64,000 bases of DNA from UBA6770 sp965660875 (GTDB taxonomy: Bacteria > Bacteroidota > Bacteroidia > Flavobacteriales_G > Salibacteraceae). Both the position numbers and the translations under genes were made by a program. The number at the start of each line of letters is the position of its first letter. The first letter of the stretch is position 1. Below, one piece after another: positions 52,175 to 60,025 of the stretch. The DNA is taken from assembly GCA_965660875.1 (NCBI GenBank), contig CBFIBQ010000006.1:1-64000 (forward strand). The letters are read 5' to 3'. Below the pieces are notes generated by a model. It made no database searches. It was not told the DNA's origin and saw only the letters and a list, made by a program, of their open reading frames with translations.

Positions 52175-53245
52175 TTACACTACAATTTTTTCGATGTAAT
52201 CGGAATTCAAAAGTCTTAGGGCACCCATATATTTCAAATCGAATGATACTAAGTCGCCCACTTTATAATCCAAATCTGTTTCTCCTAAATCAACCACAAT
52301 CATATCCGAGCTTGCTCCTATAAATGACAAATTCGGGTCGTCTGGAATCAAAAAATCTGTTGAAATATCCAATAACCCAATATCAATTATAGCCCGATAT
52401 GAGGTCTTTCCGTAATCGTTCTCATCTATCTCTAATTTTTCACCAGAAGGATTCTCAGCCAGCATTCCAATTGGAACCTTGGGTTTCTCAGTAATTTCAA
52501 TAATTTCCGAAAACAGTTTCATTACCCCTTGTTCCATTCCCTCAAATGGCTCTTCTTTTATCAAGTCCATTCCAAAAAAAAGTGTATCACCAATTCTGAA
52601 GTGATTAATACCCTCCGGCACTTGATTAAAGTTAAGCATTGGAATAATCACTGAGGTGCCGCCGGATACCCATGGAATTTTCTTATCAAATTTTGCTTCA
52701 ATCAATTGCTCGTACAAGCTCAATTGAATCAACTTATCTTCTGAGGGCAGTACCCCATTTAAGCAATTCAAATTTGTACCAATCCCAGAAACGACAATGT
52801 TTGGCAATTGAAAGACATCGTGATAAAAATCCAATAGTTGATCACCCAAAACCCCTTCACGCAAATCTCCCATTTCAATCATAATAATGATTTTGTGGGT
52901 TTTATTTTGAGCAACGGCTTCTTCTGACAACAGTTTTATGGTGTCTAATTCCGTATTAAAACTTACATCTGCATACCGTACAATGTTTCGAATACTTCTC
53001 TTGGCAGGTGGTTTAATGTAAATGGTTTGAATGTTAGGGTTTAACGATTTTATCGTCTTTAAATTACTTATTCGGGAGTCACAAGCCTCTTCTGTACCTA
53101 AATCAAGCAGCTCCTTTAAGTACTTTTTATTTCCACACAGTAGCTTGGTTACTACCGCCCAACTTCGGCCATGAGCTTTCATTAGCTCATTAAGAAAGGT
53201 ATAATTGTGTTTTAATTTTTTTCGATTCAATTCTATATATGCCAC
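52175..53245 (-). CDS. ornithine/alanine racemase-like PLP enzyme
   Basis: 356 residues from GTG at 53245. A type III PLP barrel starting 'AYIELNRKKLKHNYTFLNEL', with K34 in 'AVVTKLLCGNKKYL' as the PLP lysine. 'IGTNLNCLNGVLPSEDKLIQL' and 'HFRIGDTLFFGMDL' match the Orr/YhfX-like group, which racemises ornithine or other amino acids. It is not a second housekeeping Alr, because the sequence pattern is different. It lies between a GNAT (2 nt) and the M20 hydrolase (6 nt). Confidence 0.82.
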   Translation of the reverse strand: MAYIELNRKKLKHNYTFLNELMKAHGRSWAVVTKLLCGNKKYLKELLDLGTEEACDSRISNLKTIKSLNPNIQTIYIKPPAKRSIRNIVRYADVSFNTELDTIKLLSEEAVAQNKTHKIIIMIEMGDLREGVLGDQLLDFYHDVFQLPNIVVSGIGTNLNCLNGVLPSEDKLIQLSLYEQLIEAKFDKKIPWVSGGTSVIIPMLNFNQVPEGINHFRIGDTLFFGMDLIKEEPFEGMEQGVMKLFSEIIEITEKPKVPIGMLAENPSGEKLEIDENDYGKTSYRAIIDIGLLDISTDFLIPDDPNLSFIGASSDMIVVDLGETDLDYKVGDLVSFDLKYMGALRLLNSDYIEKIVV

Positions 53246-53247
53246 AA

Positions 53248-53694
53248 CTACTTGGTATTTGGATTAAAACGCATTTCAAGGTACTTATTCTCAAAGCCCA
53301 TTTTTTCATATAGAAAAACCGCAGGGTTATTCGGTTCTACGTGCAAAGCAATTGCGCCAGAGCTAACAGATTTAGCTTTTTCCATAAGCTTCTTGCCTAG
53401 TCCTTTACCTCTCTGTTGGTTATGAACTGCGATGTAGACGAGTATATTTTCTGGAATATAACCTTTCATTCCAGTACGGTTAATTACCACAGCTCCCTGT
53501 AATGCGCCTTTTTCATGTGCCAATATAATATGTCCACCCGGTTTGCTGGAATCGTACACATAATCAATGGCAGCGAGAATATCTTTGGTATCGTCTCCAA
53601 ACTCCTCTAAATGGGTATGCAAAAAATCTGCAATTGATTCTTTTGAAAAGTCATTATCTAGTCCAGATTCGGACGATGTTACTTGTATTTCCAT
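53248..53694 (-). CDS. GNAT family N-acetyltransferase
   Basis: 148 residues. The acetyl-CoA site is 'YIAVHNQQRGKGLGKKLMEKAKS', a Q-x-x-G-x-G/A motif. 'IALHVEPNNPAVFLYEKMGFENKYLEMRFNP' is the C-terminal GNAT segment. It may acetylate an amino acid handled by the neighbouring racemase and hydrolase. The ATG at 53694 is 2 nt after the transporter stop. Confidence 0.88.
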   Translation of the reverse strand: MEIQVTSSESGLDNDFSKESIADFLHTHLEEFGDDTKDILAAIDYVYDSSKPGGHIILAHEKGALQGAVVINRTGMKGYIPENILVYIAVHNQQRGKGLGKKLMEKAKSVSSGAIALHVEPNNPAVFLYEKMGFENKYLEMRFNPNTK

Positions 53695-53696
53695 AG

Positions 53697-55145
53697 TTAA
53701 CTAAATTGTGGGTTATTATTTTTTTTATCAAAAAATGAAACGCCAGTAAAGGCAAATAGTGAGCTTAATATTCCAAATACGTTTGGGTCAAGGTTGTAGG
53801 GCAACTGAGCATCCGATAGGATTAGAAGCAAGGTGGTCGTCCCACCAACTATCATGGCGGATAACGCCGCAAGTGCGCTTCTGTTTCCAAAAACTACCGC
53901 ACCAATTACTGGCACAAATAGGCCAGAAACCATAAACGCATAGGAGTATAACATGAGTTCTAATACGTTAACCATATAACTAGCAAGTACAATTGCAAAC
54001 AGGCCAACGCATAAAGTGATAATCTGAGAAAAACGCAGTTCTAACCGATTGCTTAACTTTTTGGATCGTAAGTTTCCAATAATATCGGTTACAATATTTC
54101 CTGATGCAGCCATGAGACAACTGTCTGCTGTGGACATTATTGCAGAAAAATAAGCAGACATCATCAAACCTAAAAGCCCAATTGGTAGTAGTTGATTTAA
54201 GAGTAAAGGAATACCCATTTCCGGGTCAAAGTTGCTTATATCTGAATAACCCAAGGACTCAAACAACCCTTGCTGAACAGCTACTCTAGAAAAAAGGCCC
54301 AGTATCACTCCTAAGAAAGCCATAATTGGCCACTCAAATAAACCTGCGAGAAACCAAGCCTTTTTTGCCTCTTGTTCATTTTTACATGCAAATATTCTTT
54401 GGTAAAGCGTCATCCCAACAAACCATATTGGCACAATGGTTACACTCCAGTTTACAATGTCCTGCCAGGTCAAATTGTTGAACTGTAAGAATCCCTCAGG
54501 TAAGTTTGCCCGAATAGCATCATAACCACCAAGCGCTGTATAGGATATTGGTATACCTATGAATAGCAGACCGCTCATTAAAATTATCCATTGAATGGTA
54601 TCGGTATAAATAACTGCCTTTAAACCACCCATAACGGTATAAACAACTGCCACAAGACCCATAATAAATAATGCTGTATGTTGGTCTAAGTCAACAAATG
54701 TGGCAGATGCCAATTTGGCTCCAGCGAGTATTTGCGAACTTGTAAAACCCAAATAACCCAGCGCAGAAATAATACCGGCTATCAGTGCTACTCGCTTGTC
54801 ATAGAAATGCTCGAAGATTTGCGGAAAAGTAAGTAGGTTTTTAATTTTTGATAATTTACTCACTTTCGGAATTAATACAACGGCGCTAAGCCATGCGCCT
54901 ACAAGCCCAGTAAATAGCATCCAAGAGCCAGAAATACCTATCATAAAACCCAGACCGCCAAGACCAATAGAAAACCCACCTCCTACATCCGTTGCTACCA
55001 CAGAAAGCCCAATATGGGTACTACCAATATTTCGCCCTCCGACATAGTAATCATCAGAACTGGCGTTTTTTTTCAAGTAATAGACACCTACGCCTAACAT
55101 CGCGACGAAATACAATATGAATATTAATATATCGACTATATGCAA
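53697..55145 (-). CDS. sodium:solute symporter (SSS family)
   Basis: 482 residues with 13 predicted helices. 'VDILIFILYFVAMLGVGVYYLKKNASSDDYYVGGRNIG' is the SSS N-terminal signature, and 'GFTSSQILAGAKLASATF' and 'STADSCLMAASGNIVTDI' carry sodium-site residues. It likely imports an amino acid, peptide or other solute for the operon behind it. The start is TTG at 55145. A minus-strand TATATTTG (55271-55264) lies about 120 nt upstream with TTTG 16 nt behind it. Confidence 0.88.
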   Translation of the reverse strand: MHIVDILIFILYFVAMLGVGVYYLKKNASSDDYYVGGRNIGSTHIGLSVVATDVGGGFSIGLGGLGFMIGISGSWMLFTGLVGAWLSAVVLIPKVSKLSKIKNLLTFPQIFEHFYDKRVALIAGIISALGYLGFTSSQILAGAKLASATFVDLDQHTALFIMGLVAVVYTVMGGLKAVIYTDTIQWIILMSGLLFIGIPISYTALGGYDAIRANLPEGFLQFNNLTWQDIVNWSVTIVPIWFVGMTLYQRIFACKNEQEAKKAWFLAGLFEWPIMAFLGVILGLFSRVAVQQGLFESLGYSDISNFDPEMGIPLLLNQLLPIGLLGLMMSAYFSAIMSTADSCLMAASGNIVTDIIGNLRSKKLSNRLELRFSQIITLCVGLFAIVLASYMVNVLELMLYSYAFMVSGLFVPVIGAVVFGNRSALAALSAMIVGGTTTLLLILSDAQLPYNLDPNVFGILSSLFAFTGVSFFDKKNNNPQFS

Positions 55146-55425
55146 GGTTGACTAATGTAAGGTTTGAAAGCGTTTGTGAATATTTGAACACAAAAAGGTC
55201 TGTACCAAAGGAAAGGGACGGTACGCGTTGGGGTACGATTAAGTTTTACTCTACCGATAACAACAAATATAATAGAAATGAAAAATTCAAATCTTTACCT
55301 AATCTTTCTTGAGCTTAAAAAAAGCCATTAGTTAGTGCAGTGCAGTTGATCAGTTCCAGTAATTGTTACAATAAGAACTTACAGGGGCTCACGCAAAGGA
55401 TTATGTATGTCGTAAACTATTGAAT
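55146..55425. other. intergenic region upstream of the symporter operon
   Basis: 280 nt with no convincing ORF. It holds the candidate promoter TTTG (55291-55288), 16 nt, TATATTTG (55271-55264) on the minus strand. This would give a leader of about 110 nt before the symporter TTG start. I see no riboswitch-like fold, but none can be ruled out. Confidence 0.5.
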
Positions 55426-55458
55426 AAAAAAAGGGCTTCGAAATTCGAAGCCCTTTTT
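55426..55458 (-). terminator. terminator for tRNA-His
   Basis: The stem GGGCTTCG / CGAAGCCC (55433-55440 with 55446-55453) is extended by A-T pairs. On the minus strand a run of T follows, so it terminates tRNA-His; the opposite run makes it usable in both directions. Confidence 0.88.
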
Positions 55459-55459
55459 G

Positions 55460-55533
55460 GGTGGAAGATCGGTCTCGAACCGACGACCTCCTGGACCACA
55501 ACCAGGCGCTCTAACCAACTGAGCTACAACCAC
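55460..55533 (-). tRNA. tRNA-His (anticodon GTG)
   Basis: On the minus strand GTGGTTG starts the acceptor stem, the D-arm is GCTCAGTTGGTTAGAGC, the anticodon loop is in CCTGGTTGTGGTCCAGG, and the T-arm is GTCGGTTCGAGACCGAT. Anticodon GTG reads CAC/CAU, and a G at 55534 supplies G-1. The acceptor 3' strand CTTCCAC pairs at five of seven positions, with U-U at positions 5-68 and 6-67. The CCA is not encoded. Confidence 0.95.
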
Positions 55534-55546
55534 CATTTTGGGGCGG

Positions 55547-55579
55547 CAAATGTAAAATAAATTCTTGGAGAATTTCAAA
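55547..55579 (-). promoter_or_regulatory. promoter for tRNA-His
   Basis: TTTG (55579-55576), a 21-nt spacer and TACATTTG (55554-55547) match both consensus elements. The start would be near 55540, about 6 nt before the mature tRNA. Confidence 0.7.
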
Positions 55580-55606
55580 ATATAGAAGCAATAAAAATCA
55601 AATTCT

Positions 55607-55614
55607 TAGGTTTG
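55607..55614 (+). promoter_or_regulatory. -7 element for the second glycan operon
   Basis: TAGGTTTG is an exact TANNTTTG match 19 nt before the ATG at 55634. No -33 at normal spacing is visible. Confidence 0.4.
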
Positions 55615-55633
55615 CTAATTCTCCATTCGATTA

Positions 55634-56755
55634 ATGAACGATAAGCTCAATATTTTAGCCCTTGCCAGTTGGTATCCAACTGAAAATGATCCTCAGCTGG
55701 GAGTTTTTATAAAAAAACAACTGGAAGCTATTGGCGAAAAACATTCGGTGACACTTTTGACCTTATCACCTGAAGATAACGATCAATCGGTGCAAGAATC
55801 CAACACTAATGGATTAAAACATATCGCTCATTATTACAAGCCCTTTAAAACTGGCCTTAAAAAACTACAATGGTATCGGAAATGGGTGAACATCTTAAAC
55901 AACTACCAAGAAGAGCAATTTGACCTTATCCATGTTCACGTAGTCTTCCCCATTGGTTTGATTGCACTAAAAGCACAATCCATATTTAATGCACCGTTAC
56001 TTGTCAGCGAACACTGGTCGGGCTATCACTCAAATCTGGAATACAGGGGCTACTTTAGAAAACGAATAACCCAAAAATTATTAAGAAAGAGTAAGGGTGT
56101 TGTTGTTCAATCTCAATTTCTTAAAACTGCCATGGAAAAACAACAGCTAAACGCCAAATACTTTGTTGTGCCCAATATTGTAGAGTTTAACTCTACTGAT
56201 ACCTTTCAATCACAAGAGGATACATTTACCTTCATGAATATTGCAGACCATATAGACTCAGACAAAAATATATCCGGTTTGCTGAGGGCTTTCTCCTTGG
56301 CGCTAAAAGAAAGAAAGCATCTAAAGCTTATTCAAATTGGCGGAGGAAAAGACACTGAAGCACTTAAAATTTTATCAAAAAAATTAAAAATTGATGCACA
56401 TGTCGAGTGGTTGGGTCGATTACCCAATGAATTGGTTTTAAAAAAAATAGCACTGTGTAACGCAGGAATAATTAACAGTCATCAAGAAACATTTTGTATT
56501 TCTGCCTTTGAGTTTTTGGCGAGTAAAAAACAAATTATCATTACAGCATGTGGCGGCCCAGAAGAATATTTGCCCAATGGGTTTGGTATTAAAATACCTG
56601 TCAACAGCGATACGAAATTATGTGAGGCGATGCTATCCATGGTGAATGAAACAAACGATAATTCAATCGATAAAGTAGCGAACATCGTGCGGAGTCAATT
56701 CTCAAAAAAGGAATTCCAAATCGGAATTCAACAGGTTTACTCAAAAATCCTTTAG
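55634..56755 (+). CDS. glycosyltransferase family 4
   Basis: 373 residues. 'ILALASWYPTENDPQLGVFIKKQLEAI' is the GT4 opening, 'LIHVHVVFPIGLIALKA' and 'EHWSGYH' follow, and 'FMNIADHIDSDKNISGLLRAFSLA' opens the second domain. 'HVEWLGRLPNELVLKKIALCNAGIINSHQETFCISAFEFLASKKQIIITACGGPEEYL' holds the E-x7-E pattern. It is the first gene of an operon in which the flippase begins right at its stop (TAG then ATG). Confidence 0.88.
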   Translation: MNDKLNILALASWYPTENDPQLGVFIKKQLEAIGEKHSVTLLTLSPEDNDQSVQESNTNGLKHIAHYYKPFKTGLKKLQWYRKWVNILNNYQEEQFDLIHVHVVFPIGLIALKAQSIFNAPLLVSEHWSGYHSNLEYRGYFRKRITQKLLRKSKGVVVQSQFLKTAMEKQQLNAKYFVVPNIVEFNSTDTFQSQEDTFTFMNIADHIDSDKNISGLLRAFSLALKERKHLKLIQIGGGKDTEALKILSKKLKIDAHVEWLGRLPNELVLKKIALCNAGIINSHQETFCISAFEFLASKKQIIITACGGPEEYLPNGFGIKIPVNSDTKLCEAMLSMVNETNDNSIDKVANIVRSQFSKKEFQIGIQQVYSKIL

Positions 56756-58018
56756 ATGGTTTTTAAGATTGTTGGTACTACCTTCAGTAGAGGATTAATT
56801 GCAATAACAGGCTTGTTTACGCTTATTTTAAATACAAGATATTTAGGTGCTGAAAAACTTGGTGAACTTGCCATTTACCTAATTGTGATCCATGTAGCGG
56901 TGCAACTATCAGAATTTATAGGTGGGCCTTCTTTAGTTTACTTACAAGGTATGTACAGTAAAAATCTGCTACTCAAATTTTCCTACCTATGGGCCTTAAC
57001 TGTCTCTTTACTGGCTTTTTCTTGTGCTAAGTTTTTTGAATCCTATTTGAACCTTCCTTTCCAATACATAACCCTTGCGTTATTTCTTCAATCCATCAAC
57101 CATGTGCATTTGCATTATTTAGTTGGGAGAGAGAAAATTGGACGATACAACACCAGCTCAATGGTTTTCTCAATAGCCTTACTCACAGGGCTTTACTTCG
57201 CTTATGTGATTGAAAAAGAAACCGCTGTATTGAATTACGTCTATGCCTTTATTATTGCCCAAATTGCCATGCTCGTGGTGTCAACTTGGTTCGTTTACAA
57301 CATCCAGCCTAAAAGAAACTTAAATAACTCAGCAAGTCTTTTCCTCAGGGAAGCTTTAAATTATGGAGCTTTAATTCAAACAACCAACCTCTTTCAATTT
57401 GGTGTTTATCGTTTAAATTATTTAATTCTTCAAAGCTTCACCTCTTTTGCCAACCTCGGAGTGTATGCTTTAGGCAATCAACTATCCGAGAAAGCACTAA
57501 TTCCAGGCAATGCAATCAGCGTAGTTCAATACTCGAGCATTGCCAATGCAAAAAACAAATTACAGGCCATAACATTAACTCTCAGATTAATAAGCCTGAG
57601 CATAGGGCTTACAGTAATTTCTGTTTGTGCCCTTGTTTTAATACCAGAATCATGGATTTTAGAATTATTTGGCGTTGAGTTTGGCGCAATAAAAAGCGTG
57701 TTCTATATACTTTCTCCAGGTATTTTATTCCTATCCATTTCTACTATTTACAGTCACTATTTTGCTGGACTAGGATTATACAAATACAACATGTGGGTCA
57801 GTGCAATTGGTCTACTGGTGAGTGTTTCGCTTAGCTTTGCTTTAATACCATTATTGGATATGAAAGGAGCAGCCACTGCAACAAGTTTGGTGTTTTTTGT
57901 TCAAGTTATTATTCAGTTTTTTCTATTTAAATCTGAAACAAAAATGTCCTTGTCAGAGATTATTATCGGCCATAAACAAACCCTTAGCTTTTACCTATCT
58001 AAACTTAAATTCAACTAA
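56756..58018 (+). CDS. polysaccharide flippase (Wzx/oligosaccharide flippase type)
   Basis: 420 residues with about 12-14 helices and few polar loops. 'VGTTFSRGLIAITGLFTLILNTRYLGAEKLGELAIYLIVI' is typical of Wzx or MOP-superfamily exporters. It starts with ATG immediately after the GT4 stop. A second flippase lies at 6993-8549, so the genome section holds two glycan-export routes. Confidence 0.85.
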   Translation: MVFKIVGTTFSRGLIAITGLFTLILNTRYLGAEKLGELAIYLIVIHVAVQLSEFIGGPSLVYLQGMYSKNLLLKFSYLWALTVSLLAFSCAKFFESYLNLPFQYITLALFLQSINHVHLHYLVGREKIGRYNTSSMVFSIALLTGLYFAYVIEKETAVLNYVYAFIIAQIAMLVVSTWFVYNIQPKRNLNNSASLFLREALNYGALIQTTNLFQFGVYRLNYLILQSFTSFANLGVYALGNQLSEKALIPGNAISVVQYSSIANAKNKLQAITLTLRLISLSIGLTVISVCALVLIPESWILELFGVEFGAIKSVFYILSPGILFLSISTIYSHYFAGLGLYKYNMWVSAIGLLVSVSLSFALIPLLDMKGAATATSLVFFVQVIIQFFLFKSETKMSLSEIIIGHKQTLSFYLSKLKFN

Positions 58019-58021
58019 AAA

Positions 58022-59908
58022 ATGTGTGGTATTACCGGGGTTATACTAAAAAATGCGTTGAGCTATTCTTCATTGCGGGAGCAGGTTCAAACTATGAATG
58101 AACGCATCAAACACCGTGGGCCTGAACACGAAGGTATTTCTACGTTCGACAATAAGGGGTTGACTATAACTGAGAATCAGGAAGCTCTGTGCAACTTAGG
58201 GTTGGGACATCAAAGACTCTCAATTATAGACCTTACAGATGCCGCAAATCAACCCATGAGCTCGGCGGGCGAACGTTTTTGGATCACTTATAACGGTGAA
58301 ATTTACAACTACATTGAACTGAGGGCTGAATTGGAAAAACTAGGCCACACTTTCAAAACACAATCAGACACGGAGGTTATTCTAAAAGGGTTTGAACAAT
58401 GGGGAAGTGCTCTATACGAAAAGCTTGAAGGCATGTGGGCCTTCGCAATCTTTGACCGTGAACGTAAAACCGTCATTTTAAGTAGAGATCGAACTGGAGT
58501 AAAGCCACTGTATTACATACATAACTCTAAAGAATTTCGCTTTGCCTCAGAAGTTAAAGCCTTATTGCCTTATACTGACATGGCGTTAAACGAATCAGCG
58601 TTTTCTAATTTCATTTTAAACAATACCTTCCATTTTGAAAACGAAACGTTTTTTACCCAAATAAGAGATCTCGAACCCGGTACAGAACTTCGGATAAGTA
58701 TTGAAAACTTACAACTAAAACAGAAGAAATATTTTGATGCCCAAAATTTTTATCTCAACTTAACGCAAGCCAGACAAGACAAGAGAACCCTTACGGAGGA
58801 GTTATATGACATTCTGAACAAAACAATTAAAATGCACTACCGATCCGATGTACCAATTGGTTCAAACCTAAGTGGTGGGTTGGACAGCTCTTTAATCGTA
58901 AGCTTGATGCGCAACCTTCACCCCGACATTCGCATCCCAGTTTTTTCTGCAGTTTTTCCAGATGCAAAATTTGATGAATCTAAGTTAATTGAAGCCTCTG
59001 TAAAGCAGCATAACCTATCTTGGAATAAAGTAATACCCGATGCAAAAGGACTATTAGAAACCTTTGACGATATTGCGTATACTCAAGAATACCCCTTAAT
59101 TTCAACCAGCACTTATGCTCAGTATAAAGTGATGCAGTTAGCACATAATAGTGGTATTAAGGTTTTAATAAATGGTCAAGGAGCTGACGAATTGTTTGGC
59201 GGATATGTACGTTATGGATTTTTTCAGCAACTAGAGCAATTCAAAAAGCTCAATATCAGCAAAGGGCTGGCCGGTCCGGGATCAGTAAATCAAGTAGCAA
59301 AATATGGCCTAAAGAACAACCTGAACCAAATGAATTCAGCGGGTCCTTTTGGTATTAAAAATTTAATATCTAATGATTATCACCTCCTCAGTAAGGATTT
59401 AATTCAAGGCCATAAGCAGACTGCGAAACAAGTAGCCGATTTAAATCAGTACTTACTTATGGATTACTATCAAGGATATCTTACAGGATTACTTAGAGCT
59501 GAAGATCGAAACAGCATGCGCTTTTCGATAGAGTCTCGCGTTCCATTTGCCAATAGTCACGAATTAGCGGCTTGGACATTTAGCCTTCCAGCGGAGTATA
59601 AATACGAGGGTAAAACAAACAAACCCTTGCTTCGAAACTTGCTGAAACAAAAAAAACTTGTAACACCACAAATTCTCCAACAAAAAACTAAGTTGGGCTT
59701 TACAACACCAATGAATGGTTGGCTTTATGAGCTTCAAGATGATTTGCTCGATTACTTGGATTACATACCAAAGGAATACTTAAGCAAGAAAGACATTAAG
59801 ACTCAACTCAGGTCAGAAATAGGTAAGAACAAAACAAACCCAAATGAACAACCAAATATTTTCAAATGGATTTCTTTAGGTGCGTGGTTCAAAACCTTCG
59901 GGAATTAA
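58022..59908 (+). CDS. asnB: glutamine-hydrolysing asparagine synthase-type amidotransferase
   Basis: 628 residues. The N-terminal Ntn domain starts with Cys2 ('MCGITGVI') and shows 'RHRGPEHEG', 'HQRLSIIDL' and 'YNGEIYNY'. The ATP-pyrophosphatase domain has the P-loop 'IGSNLSGGLDSSLIVSLM' and 'GQGADELFGGYVRY'. In a glycan operon such enzymes often amidate a uronic acid or glycan carboxylate rather than make free asparagine; that is inference. It begins 3 nt after the flippase. Confidence 0.88.
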   Translation: MCGITGVILKNALSYSSLREQVQTMNERIKHRGPEHEGISTFDNKGLTITENQEALCNLGLGHQRLSIIDLTDAANQPMSSAGERFWITYNGEIYNYIELRAELEKLGHTFKTQSDTEVILKGFEQWGSALYEKLEGMWAFAIFDRERKTVILSRDRTGVKPLYYIHNSKEFRFASEVKALLPYTDMALNESAFSNFILNNTFHFENETFFTQIRDLEPGTELRISIENLQLKQKKYFDAQNFYLNLTQARQDKRTLTEELYDILNKTIKMHYRSDVPIGSNLSGGLDSSLIVSLMRNLHPDIRIPVFSAVFPDAKFDESKLIEASVKQHNLSWNKVIPDAKGLLETFDDIAYTQEYPLISTSTYAQYKVMQLAHNSGIKVLINGQGADELFGGYVRYGFFQQLEQFKKLNISKGLAGPGSVNQVAKYGLKNNLNQMNSAGPFGIKNLISNDYHLLSKDLIQGHKQTAKQVADLNQYLLMDYYQGYLTGLLRAEDRNSMRFSIESRVPFANSHELAAWTFSLPAEYKYEGKTNKPLLRNLLKQKKLVTPQILQQKTKLGFTTPMNGWLYELQDDLLDYLDYIPKEYLSKKDIKTQLRSEIGKNKTNPNEQPNIFKWISLGAWFKTFGN

Positions 59909-59944
59909 CATCAAAACCAACCCTCAATGAAAAATCTTGTATAG

Positions 59945-59976
59945 GTTGCAAAGTCAAAGAGCTTTGGTTAACTTTG
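59945..59976 (+). promoter_or_regulatory. promoter for the T9SS-exported Ig protein
   Basis: GTTG (59945-59948, three of four bases), a 20-nt spacer and TAACTTTG (59969-59976) match the consensus. Transcription would begin near 59983, 43 nt before the ATG at 60026. Confidence 0.6.
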
Positions 59977-60025
59977 AGCGATTTTTAAATTATCAGATAA
60001 TTATACATTAAATAAATTACAGACT

